Shown here piece after piece: positions 5,602 through 10,646 of a stretch of 10,646 nucleotides of DNA. The stretch's first letter is position 1; each line of letters starts with the position of its first letter. The notes beneath the pieces are model-generated. The model was not told the origin of the DNA. It ran no database searches and saw only the letters and a list, made by a program, of their open reading frames with translations. Origin of the DNA: Alkanophaga liquidiphilum (GTDB lineage: Archaea > Halobacteriota > Syntropharchaeia > Alkanophagales > B39-G2); NCBI GenBank assembly GCA_029259535.1, contig JAPHEF010000054.1, positions 1 through 10,646 on the forward strand, in the 5' to 3' direction. The position numbers and the translations under genes were made by a program.

Positions 5602-7117
5602 TTATCTCACCGATTAACTCTTCCATGCCATACGGTCTGTTCTTCGCCAACTCCTTAAGAAATTCTGCCCTTTTCTCAATTTCCATAATCGCTTCATCAT
5701 AGCTGATGTTCAGAGCCTTACATATCTCCGGCAAGACTTTTGACGATTCATACCACACGAACAAGTCTTTTGCCTCATCCCGCTTGAATACCGGGGTAAT
5801 ACTTATTCTCCCTTCGGCATCTACGAAAACCTCGTTCAATGAATCCATCCTCCTGACAACTTTGCCCTTTACGTATTCAAGACTCAGGCACATCATCAAA
5901 TCAAGAGGCGTGAACATGCCTCTCGGAACGTTTATCGGGTCGTGAATGAACCTCTTTATAGCTGAATCGACATTTCCAGCATGGAATGTAGAATACACGA
6001 CGTGCCCGGTGTTCATAGCCTGAAAGAGGGTTATTGCCTCTCTTCCCCTGATTTCACCGACGATTATGTATTCCGGTCTCTGCCTCAAAGCAGCCTTAAG
6101 CAGGTCGAACATCTCTACTCTCGCTTTCCCATCAACTTCCCTCGTGACGAAGGGTAGCCAGTTCTTATGTGGCAAATTTATCTCTCTCGTGTCCTCCAAG
6201 GAGACGATCTTGGAATGATGAGGGATGAAGAAAGATATGGCATTTAGCATCGTCGTTTTTCCACTTGCCGTCCCGCCGATTATTATCATGTTCTTTCTAT
6301 ATTCTACTGCAAGCCAGAGGAAAGCCATGGCTTCAGCACTGACGGTGTTCCAAGATATTAAATCGAGAGGGGTTATCGGCTCCTCACTGAACTTCCTTAT
6401 CGTGAAAGAAGACCCTTTGCTGCTCACAACCTTTCTGTAAGTTAACTGAACCCTCGTCTTTTCAGAAATTGAACCGTCGGCGAGCGGCGTCTCCAAAGAT
6501 ACCTGCGCTCCCGCTTTCTGGGAAAGTTTTAAAATGAAACGGTCAAGCTCTTCCGCCGTATAAGTTATGCTTGTCGGAAGGCTGCCGTAAGCCTTGTGGA
6601 ATACATAAACTGGAAGATTGTATCCGTTGCACGATACATCTTCGATGTATGGGTCTTTTAAGATGGGGTCGAGCTTCTCGTAGCCCAAGAAGTAATTTCG
6701 AATGTGATACCAAATCCTGCCAATTGATTCAATGCTGAGCTCATATCCAAGTCTTTCCAGCGTCCGAATGAATTCTCCGAAGAGGAATTTTTCCCTATCG
6801 CAAATGCCGTCGCCGTTCTTTAGAATTATTCTATCCCTCAATTCCCTGTGGACTTTCTCAATTACGCAGAACTCATCCTTTGATATTTTAGGCTCTAAGA
6901 CGTTGTAAGTTAAATTGCCGTTTTCATCGCAGATGACAGCCATCGAAAAAGGATGGTCGAGCCAGTATCTATCTAACACATCCCCCCTATGTTCGAAGTC
7001 GTAAAATTCAGAATAATCAATTTCCTTGATTTTCTCAAGTAGTTCCTCAAAGTTTTGCTCTTTTGGCTTCTTTATCTTTGCCTTTATCGTTGCAATCACA
7101 TCGCTGAAAAGTCTCAT
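5567..7117 (-). CDS. Type II/IV secretion ATPase (TadA/ArlI/GspE family)
   Basis: A 516-residue cytoplasmic hexameric ATPase that drives pilus assembly with the platform protein encoded next. The N-terminal domain (about 1-150) precedes the typical linker IEDVSCNGYNLPVYVFHK (about 158-175). The catalytic core shows Walker A (GGTASGKTTML, about 281-291), an Asp box (SLEDTREINL, about 306-315), Walker B (EYIIVGEIRGREA, about 349-361) and a His box (MNTGHVVYSTFHAGN, about 368-382). All key residues appear intact and the length is normal for archaeal members. It could be called TadA-like or PilB-like; the pairing with a double TadC-type platform and pilins, without the other archaellum genes, favours an adhesion-type pilus over an archaellum. 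A poly-T stretch separates it from the upstream pilins, and its own Shine-Dalgarno is weak, both consistent with lower expression than the structural pilins. Confidence 0.9.
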   Translation of the reverse strand: MRLFSDVIATIKAKIKKPKEQNFEELLEKIKEIDYSEFYDFEHRGDVLDRYWLDHPFSMAVICDENGNLTYNVLEPKISKDEFCVIEKVHRELRDRIILKNGDGICDREKFLFGEFIRTLERLGYELSIESIGRIWYHIRNYFLGYEKLDPILKDPYIEDVSCNGYNLPVYVFHKAYGSLPTSITYTAEELDRFILKLSQKAGAQVSLETPLADGSISEKTRVQLTYRKVVSSKGSSFTIRKFSEEPITPLDLISWNTVSAEAMAFLWLAVEYRKNMIIIGGTASGKTTMLNAISFFIPHHSKIVSLEDTREINLPHKNWLPFVTREVDGKARVEMFDLLKAALRQRPEYIIVGEIRGREAITLFQAMNTGHVVYSTFHAGNVDSAIKRFIHDPINVPRGMFTPLDLMMCLSLEYVKGKVVRRMDSLNEVFVDAEGRISITPVFKRDEAKDLFVWYESSKVLPEICKALNISYDEAIMEIEKRAEFLKELAKNRPYGMEELIGEINEYRRKFYESL

Positions 7118-7134
7118 TCCAAATCGTTTAAACC

Positions 7135-7149
7135 AAAAAAAAGAAAAAA
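7135..7149 (-). terminator. Poly-T termination/attenuation signal between pilins and ATPase
   Basis: On the minus strand the sequence is T6-C-T8, lying about 20 nt after the pilin stop codon (7169-7171). Archaeal RNA polymerase terminates at such T-runs without needing a hairpin. Partial read-through would give abundant pilin mRNA and a smaller amount of the assembly genes. Confidence 0.55.
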
Positions 7150-7168
7150 GTTAAGGTTTAGTTCGGGG

Positions 7169-7648
7169 CTAAGGTCTTACGACGGCTGTTGTTTTCGCTA
7201 TCGGCTTGTCTCCACCCTTCTCGTAGATCTCGATGACGACTCTCTCACCGGGGTTTGGCGCCATGAGACCGTATGCACTGGTGGCAAATGCGTCGTTCCA
7301 GTTTATTTTGAACGATTCACCAGTTTCGATGACTCCGTTGCCGTTGCCGATTTCGGTAACCTTGCTCATATCTACTTTGTAGCTCATGTCCTTGTAAGTC
7401 CCTTCGGGAATGAATGTCCTGACCTCGATCGATCCGAGATATACGGGATCACCGCTCTCGTGGTGGACCATTATCGAGTCTCCAGACTTGGCTTCAGCGG
7501 AGATTGCGAGTTGCGGAGCTTTTGCCTCTTCACCGCCAAGGCTTCCGGCGAAGCTGCTGACCACCGCTGCGAGTATTACCGTCGCCACGAGCATCAGCAT
7601 CACGCCGACGACCGGGCTTACTCCCTTCCTACCCTTAGCGAGCCTCAT
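7169..7648 (-). CDS. Major-type archaeal type IV pilin (PF07790-like N-terminus)
   Basis: A 159-residue prepilin. The signal MRLAKGRKG^VSPVVGVM is a class III peptide that a prepilin peptidase (EppA/PibD type) would cut after Gly9. The hydrophobic stretch that follows (about residues 12-30, ending AAVVSSFAG) forms the filament core helix. The globular part is beta-rich and contains HESGDPV, the pilin-domain motif shared with its neighbours. It has no cysteine. ATG 7648 overlaps the upstream pilin's stop (ATGA arrangement) and is preceded by GGAGGTGGTC, a nearly perfect Shine-Dalgarno sequence, so translation should be strong and coupled. The T-run after its stop fits high-level expression as a structural subunit. 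Assignment to the pilin family is firm; whether it is the main subunit is inferred. Confidence 0.85.
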   Translation of the reverse strand: MRLAKGRKGVSPVVGVMLMLVATVILAAVVSSFAGSLGGEEAKAPQLAISAEAKSGDSIMVHHESGDPVYLGSIEVRTFIPEGTYKDMSYKVDMSKVTEIGNGNGVIETGESFKINWNDAFATSAYGLMAPNPGERVVIEIYEKGGDKPIAKTTAVVRP

Positions 7649-8436
7649 TGCACGACCACCTCCTTGCTGAATATCTTGTTGTTCGTCGTCAGGTCGATCA
7701 GCTCCACTGTTACAACGTCTCCTGGCTCGAGGTAGGTTGCGTTCCAGATTGGTGGCTTTTGATCTGGTCCGGCTTCGATGATAGAGTAATCACCGCCGTG
7801 ATCTTCCCTTATAGTTGCGTTCGGCGGGAGTAGGGAGTACTGCGACTTGATCACATCGCCCTTTTGCATGACGTAGTTGCCGAACCACAACTCCTCCTCT
7901 TTACCACTGCCATCAGCGGGCATGTCTCCGGGAACGACGAAGTATGGACTGTTGTACTTGTTGGTAGTGTTAAACCACATACCCCCAGCAGCCCAGTAAT
8001 AGCGCACAGTATAGTTCGTGTTTAGATTCGTGTAGTTCGTCCATGCAGAGCAAGTTCCGGTGTCTGCATTCATGATGTAGCAATTTGACACGGATGCATC
8101 GAAAACAGGGGCAGTTGTCTCCGCAATTTCCCACTTGCCAGTGGTTTCGTTGTACCACTTCGTAACGAGCTTCACATTCTTTGTTGGTACTGGGTCTCCT
8201 CCGAGGTGTTTTATAACAAGTTCTGGTGCGCTACCAGTAGTCTCCATACTTCTGATCTCAGCAGCGAAGCTCGCCTGAGGCGCTTTCTCCTGCGTTCCAG
8301 CCAGACCGCCGGCGAAGCTGTTCACGACCGCCGCCAGCACTACTGCGACTACGAGCATCAGCATCACGCCGACGACGGGGCTGACGGCTCTGCCGCTCCC
8401 AACCTCCCTTCTTATTCTTTCCATTCGACCACCCAT
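7645..8436 (-). CDS. Archaeal type IV pilin, larger glycosylatable subunit
   Basis: A 263-residue prepilin and first gene of the pilus operon. ATG 8436 is chosen because GGAGGTG (8443-8449) sits 6 nt upstream; ATG 8424 would be too far from it. The signal MGGRMERIRREVGSGRA^VSPVVG predicts cleavage after Ala17, followed by a core helix nearly identical to that of the next pilin (SPVVGVMLMLV, then AAVVNSFAG). The exported domain has the HLGGDPV motif, at least seven N-glycosylation sequons (NET, NYT three times, NTT, NAT twice) and two cysteines nine residues apart, possibly a disulfide. The near-identical N-termini with very different C-terminal domains indicate duplication of the assembly module with divergence of the exposed part. 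It could be the major filament protein or an adhesive subunit. Confidence 0.85.
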   Translation of the reverse strand: MGGRMERIRREVGSGRAVSPVVGVMLMLVVAVVLAAVVNSFAGGLAGTQEKAPQASFAAEIRSMETTGSAPELVIKHLGGDPVPTKNVKLVTKWYNETTGKWEIAETTAPVFDASVSNCYIMNADTGTCSAWTNYTNLNTNYTVRYYWAAGGMWFNTTNKYNSPYFVVPGDMPADGSGKEEELWFGNYVMQKGDVIKSQYSLLPPNATIREDHGGDYSIIEAGPDQKPPIWNATYLEPGDVVTVELIDLTTNNKIFSKEVVVQ

Positions 8437-8442
8437 CCGACA

Positions 8443-8449
8443 CACCTCC
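8443..8449 (-). promoter_or_regulatory. Shine-Dalgarno deciding the first pilin start
   Basis: GGAGGTG on the minus strand is 6 nt upstream of ATG 8436 and overlaps an apparent upstream GTG at 8445, which it argues against. A small 5-bp hairpin (AGCCC/GGGCT, 8450-8467) lies just before it and could affect access. Confidence 0.65.
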
Positions 8450-8501
8450 AGCCCACTTTACGGGGCTAAAGCTCACTTGACTTAGGTGCTTCATATTAGT
8501 T

Positions 8502-8535
8502 TCTATTTTTTAGCCAATAGAAAAGCTTATATAGA
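8502..8535. promoter_or_regulatory. Intergenic promoter region (pilin operon and divergent transcript)
   Basis: GCTTATATAGA (8525-8535) contains a TATA element readable in both directions. On the plus strand it is preceded by GAAAA, a good BRE, and would start a rightward transcript near 8556. On the minus strand the same TATATA element, or CTAAAAAATAG (8502-8512), could serve the pilin operon with a leader of roughly 40-70 nt. Confidence 0.5.
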
Positions 8536-8555
8536 AGTGCGACGCTTCCGGAGCT

Positions 8556-8714
8556 TGAAAGCTCACCCTTCCCTGCGGTGCCGCCGCCCTCGTCCCGCCC
8601 TCCACTGAGGGAGGACGCCCCGCTCCGAAACGCATGCGCACACCTGCCCCGTGCATGTAGCCGTGGCTTCCGACATGTCAGAGGGACGAGCCTCCGGCGG
8701 CGGGCAGCCCTTTT
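8556..8714 (+). ncRNA. Candidate structured non-coding RNA
   Basis: This GC-rich stretch begins about 26 nt after a good BRE/TATA element and ends with CCCTTTTAT, a possible T-rich stop. A long-range stem pairs GCCGCCG (8580-8586) with CGGCGGC (8695-8701), then CTCGTCCC (8589-8596) with GGGACGAG (8683-8690) across a small internal loop. Within it CCCTCC/GGGAGG forms a further hairpin near 8599-8615 and CATGT/ACATG another near 8654-8677. The leftward 86-codon open frame here is repetitive Arg/Gly/Ala-rich and unconvincing as a protein. I recognise no known RNA class; conserved RNase P and SRP motifs were not found. Confidence 0.35.
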
Positions 8715-8808
8715 ATCGCCGCCACCACGACCCGCAGCGGCTTCCTCAGGCGTCATAAGCCTATACTCTTAACTTCCCCCTCGGCTTCGGGAAGGCGTGC
8801 ACAAAAAC

Positions 8809-8841
8809 GCTCGCATCTAGCTCGCATCTAGCTCGCATCTA
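8809..8841. repeat. 11-bp exact tandem triplication
   Basis: GCTCGCATCTA is repeated three times (8809-8819, 8820-8830, 8831-8841) without mismatch, in non-coding DNA between the candidate RNA and the end of the radical SAM region. Confidence 0.95.
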
Positions 8842-8850
8842 CGAGCCTTA

Positions 8851-8973
8851 TCACACCCCTCGACCTTGAGCTCTTTTTTCACTTCTTTCCGCTCTGAAAT
8901 TGTCTGAATTCATCTCAACCTCGACCGCATCGAAGTGCTTTGTCAGGTCGACAAAGATTCCTACTTCCGAACC
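8851..8973 (-). pseudogene. Short coding remnant after the radical SAM gene
   Basis: A 41-codon open stretch on the minus strand, bounded by a TGA at 8974-8976 and ending at TGA 8851-8853. It reads SEVGIFVDLTKHFDAVEVEM, then NSDNFRAERSEKRAQ, which has protein-like composition, but has no start codon near its head (only an internal ATG). It begins just downstream of the radical SAM stop. It may be the frame-shifted tail of a lost gene; I do not recognise it. Confidence 0.25.
8932..8967. repeat. Hairpin downstream of the radical SAM gene
   Basis: CTTTGTC (8938-8944) pairs perfectly with GACAAAG (8950-8956) around AGGTC, extended by GAAGT (8932-8936) with ACTTC (8963-8967). On the minus strand no T-run follows, so it is not an obvious terminator; it may stabilise the 3' end of the radical SAM mRNA. 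Confidence 0.5.
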
Positions 8974-8994
8974 TCAACGCTGTGTTTCAAGGCG

Positions 8995-9954
8995 TCAGTT
9001 GCCCTCGTCGCCCCGTTGGCGGCGTCGGCGGTCGGTCGCAGCAACAGCGAAGTACCGCCTGCCGTCGTGCCACATTTCGGTCACGCCTTCCGCTTTTAGG
9101 GCTTCCACGCACTTCAACGCCTCGTTTATATGGACGCCGAGCGCCTCCGCAACGTCCTCAAGCGTGCAGGGGCGGCGTCGCAGAAGCTCAAGAAGCTCCT
9201 CCGCACGAGCGGCGGGGACGCCGAGCTCGCCACGCTCCGGCAACACTTCCACAAACATACCTCTTACGCTCAGCATTCTTCGGACGCTTTCCAATTCTTC
9301 AAAACTCAAGGCTTTGACGCTGCTCTCCTGCGGCGGACGCACCACCGTGTTCAGCTGCACCCTATCCGGCTTTATCTCCTCTAAAAGCTCCGCCATCGCC
9401 CTCAACTCCTCTAAACCGTCGTTAACCCCCTTAACAAGCATTATCTCAAGCCATATTTCCCCCTCAAACGCATCTCTCAACTTCTTTAAACCCTCGATAA
9501 TTTTGCGTAGTGTTAAACGCTCATGCGGTCTGTTTATCATTTTAAAGGTCTTCTGCATCGCCGCATCTAACGACGGAAGGATGATATCTGCCTTTTTTAG
9601 ACCGCGCAAGACGTCGTCGTCAAAAAGTAATGAGGAGTTCGTGATGACCGCCACGGGAGCGTCTGTCAAGCTTTTCGTCGCCTCGATGAGCCCGCCGAGC
9701 TTTGAGTTCAGCGTCGGCTCGCCCGAGCCCGAAAAAGTTACGAAGTCGACACCCTCTCCGCCTTTGAAAAACCCTCCAAGCTCCCTCAGGACGAGGCTCT
9801 TCGGCACGTATTCCCGCCGCTCGACCGTCTTCAGCGTCGTTCTTCCAAGCTGACAGTAGATGCAATCGAAAGAGCATGTTTTATAAGGCACGACGTCCAC
9901 GCCGAGCGAGCGCCCGAGCCTCCTCGAAAGCACAGGTCCATAAATAGTCTTCAT
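8995..9954 (-). CDS. Radical SAM protein with C-terminal winged-helix-like domain
   Basis: A 319-residue enzyme. Cys27, Cys31 and Cys34 (CSFDCIYC) form the CX3CX2C motif that binds the [4Fe-4S] cluster used to cleave S-adenosylmethionine. The preceding PVLSRRLGRSLGVDVVPYK and the later SGSGEPTL (about 82-89, the GGEP-like SAM-binding motif) are typical of the COG0731-like group related to the wyosine synthase core (TYW1), though this protein lacks TYW1-specific extra domains, so the substrate is unknown. Residues about 225-300 (ELLELLRRRPCTLEDVAEAL, then a recognition-helix-like part and a wing) look like a winged helix, common in archaeal members. The last 15 residues are Arg-rich. ATG 9954 is supported by a TATA element about 25 nt upstream, implying a leaderless message. 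The flanking genes are unrelated. Confidence 0.85.
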   Translation of the reverse strand: MKTIYGPVLSRRLGRSLGVDVVPYKTCSFDCIYCQLGRTTLKTVERREYVPKSLVLRELGGFFKGGEGVDFVTFSGSGEPTLNSKLGGLIEATKSLTDAPVAVITNSSLLFDDDVLRGLKKADIILPSLDAAMQKTFKMINRPHERLTLRKIIEGLKKLRDAFEGEIWLEIMLVKGVNDGLEELRAMAELLEEIKPDRVQLNTVVRPPQESSVKALSFEELESVRRMLSVRGMFVEVLPERGELGVPAARAEELLELLRRRPCTLEDVAEALGVHINEALKCVEALKAEGVTEMWHDGRRYFAVAATDRRRRQRGDEGN

Positions 9955-9974
9955 GTTGTTTGATTGTTACATGT

Positions 9975-9984
9975 CTTTATATCC
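9975..9984 (-). promoter_or_regulatory. TATA box of the radical SAM gene
   Basis: GGATATAAAG on the minus strand is centred 25 nt before ATG 9954. No Shine-Dalgarno sequence lies between, consistent with leaderless transcription. Confidence 0.55.
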
Positions 9985-10095
9985 TGCTCGCTGTGATGGC
10001 TCTATTTGGCAGTGTTTCCGTCTTAGGGGAATTGTGGACAACAGGTTTTTAACTACAGCTTGGAATCCAAATTGCAGGGAGGGATTGACAGGAAA

Positions 10096-10208
10096 ATGAA
10101 GAACTTTGAAAGATGCCCGGTTTGCGGCTCAAAATTGAAAAAGAAAGCTCTCCCATGTGCGCCTTGTGCAGGGGCGACGTTCCTTCGGGGCTTGCAAGGT
10201 ATATGTAG
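10096..10208 (+). pseudogene. Small zinc-ribbon gene broken by a frameshift
   Basis: ATG 10096 follows a GGGAGGGATT ribosome-binding-like site and encodes MKNFERCPVCGSKLKKK, with a CPxCG zinc knuckle. After about residue 18 the natural continuation lies in another frame: from 10155 MCALCRGDVPSGLARYM ends at TAG 10206-10208 and supplies the second C-x-x-C pair. A shift of two bases (mod 3) somewhere in 10141-10155 would restore a compact four-cysteine protein of about 36 residues. The uninterrupted frame instead runs through CAPCAG into repetitive, GC-rich sequence to about 10302. Either the gene is decayed or the first frame is used and the resemblance of the second is accidental; I favour decay. 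Its function is unknown. Confidence 0.4.
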
Positions 10209-10237
10209 CAAGCGTGGCGCTGGGGTAGCAGCATGTG

Positions 10238-10332
10238 ACCTCCTCCCCCGCCCCGAGTCGGGGCTTCCACCGGAAGCTTGGGAGGTTGGGGAGTGTGCAT
10301 AAGCGCTCCCCTTCGAGCTGAGCACGCAGCTC
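10238..10332. other. Cluster of perfect hairpins
   Basis: Stem ACCTCC (10238-10243) with GGAGGT (10281-10286) encloses GCCCCG/CGGGGC (10250-10255, 10259-10264) and GCTTCC/GGAAGC (10263-10268, 10272-10277), the latter two sharing two bases. Next follow GGGGAG (10288-10293) with CTCCCC (10306-10311), and GAGCTG (10315-10320) with CAGCTC (10327-10332). Four 6-bp perfect arms plus a closing stem in 95 nt suggest a structured RNA or a folded DNA element. The remainder of 10333-10446 shows nothing I can name. Confidence 0.45.
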
Positions 10333-10446
10333 CTGACCGCAGGTTATACCCACAGCTTCGTTACTCATCCATTGAACGCAAGCTATAAAAACTTTTCCCA
10401 CCCCCTCCCCTGCCCTCCTTTAAAGGGGATTAGCAGCAACATCTTC

Positions 10447-10646
10447 CTAAAGCAAGTAAGGTCCGGCGGCGACGAATATTATCGATGTGAAGATAAAAAC
10501 TGCGAGCGCTGTGGAGATCGCTTTTGTTATTTTTTCTTCTCTGCCCTTGGCGAAGGTTCTGACCGCTGGCTTCAGAAGGTCACGGAACACAAGACCGCCG
10601 TCAAGGGGCACCGCCGGCAGACAATTGAAGAGCGCAACGTAAAAGT
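10447..10646 (-). CDS. C-terminal part of an M50 (site-2-type) membrane metalloprotease
   Basis: The last 66 residues of a leftward gene that begins beyond the right edge. The visible part starts FYVALFNCLPAVPLDGGLVF, containing the NxxPxxPLDGG motif that supplies the aspartate zinc ligand in the second catalytic segment of site-2 proteases (family M50), which cut membrane-embedded regulators inside the bilayer. After a basic cytoplasmic segment (AKGREEKITK) a final membrane helix follows (residues about 42-62 of the visible part, ISTALAVFIFTSIIFVAAG), ending ...PYLL with TAG at 10447-10449. The HExxH motif would lie outside the window. Its substrate cannot be told. It is separated from the neighbouring small gene by the hairpin cluster. 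Confidence 0.8.
   Translation of the reverse strand, partial: FYVALFNCLPAVPLDGGLVFRDLLKPAVRTFAKGREEKITKAISTALAVFIFTSIIFVAAGPYLL

Noticed and set aside
7055..7735. Rightward open frame of 226 codons
   Set aside because: It runs antisense to the pilin and the ATPase start, both of which have clear signal peptides, motifs and ribosome-binding sites.
8496..8756. Leftward 86-codon open frame rich in Arg, Gly and Ala
   Set aside because: It is a low-complexity translation of GC-rich foldback DNA with no motif; the stem structure explains the sequence better.
8770..8800. CTTCCC/GGGAAG hairpin as a terminator
   Set aside because: No T-run follows on either strand, so it lacks the archaeal termination signal.
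8900..9853. Long rightward open frame of 317 codons
   Set aside because: It is the opposite-strand shadow of the radical SAM gene; its Ser/Arg-rich translation has no family features.
10049..10401. Leftward open frames of 83-90 codons
   Set aside because: They are antisense to the zinc-ribbon remnant and hairpins, with proline-rich, motif-free translations.

Overview
The window is archaeal, most likely from a thermophilic euryarchaeon; Archaeoglobi or a relative would fit, but this is inferred from gene content and style, not proven. The evidence is four prepilin-like proteins with class III (archaeal) signal peptides, archaeal-type pilus ATPase and membrane platform genes, TATA boxes about 25 nt ahead of apparently leaderless starts, Shine-Dalgarno sequences of the GGAGGTGAT type, poly-T termination, and a CRISPR repeat ending in ATTGAAAC.

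Positions 1-1000: a structured, repeat-rich non-coding stretch (1-250) holds two related three-way-junction foldbacks whose stems covary. It lies downstream of a leftward two-gene unit: a 54-residue protein made largely of 12-residue repeats, then an overlapping PD-(D/E)XK nuclease-like protein. Positions 1000-1465 are non-coding: a promoter, a minimal CRISPR array (two repeats, one spacer) and a second foldback region. Positions 1469-1918 encode a small DUF5658-like membrane protein whose C-terminus was altered by a 16-bp tandem duplication.

Positions 1919-2661 are a gene graveyard: an apparent TnpB (IS605/IS1341 OrfB) remnant broken by a stop codon and a 14-bp triplication, then GC-rich, hairpin-rich DNA with frame-shifted coding scraps.

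Positions 2657-8436 are a compact leftward type IV pilus operon. In transcription order it has two major-pilin-like genes (translationally coupled), a poly-T stretch that may attenuate transcription, the secretion/assembly ATPase, a TadC/ArlJ-like double platform protein, and two minor-pilin-like genes. The pilins would be cleaved by a prepilin peptidase (not in the window), assembled on the platform protein and powered by the ATPase.

Positions 8437-10646: a GC-rich, highly foldable intergenic region with its own good TATA box (candidate non-coding RNA), a leaderless radical SAM gene (leftward), a small broken zinc-ribbon gene (rightward), another cluster of hairpins, and the C-terminal end of a site-2-type (M50) membrane protease entering from the right edge. 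Three separate exact micro-duplications (16 bp x2, 14 bp x3, 11 bp x3) suggest recent replication slippage in relaxed sequence.
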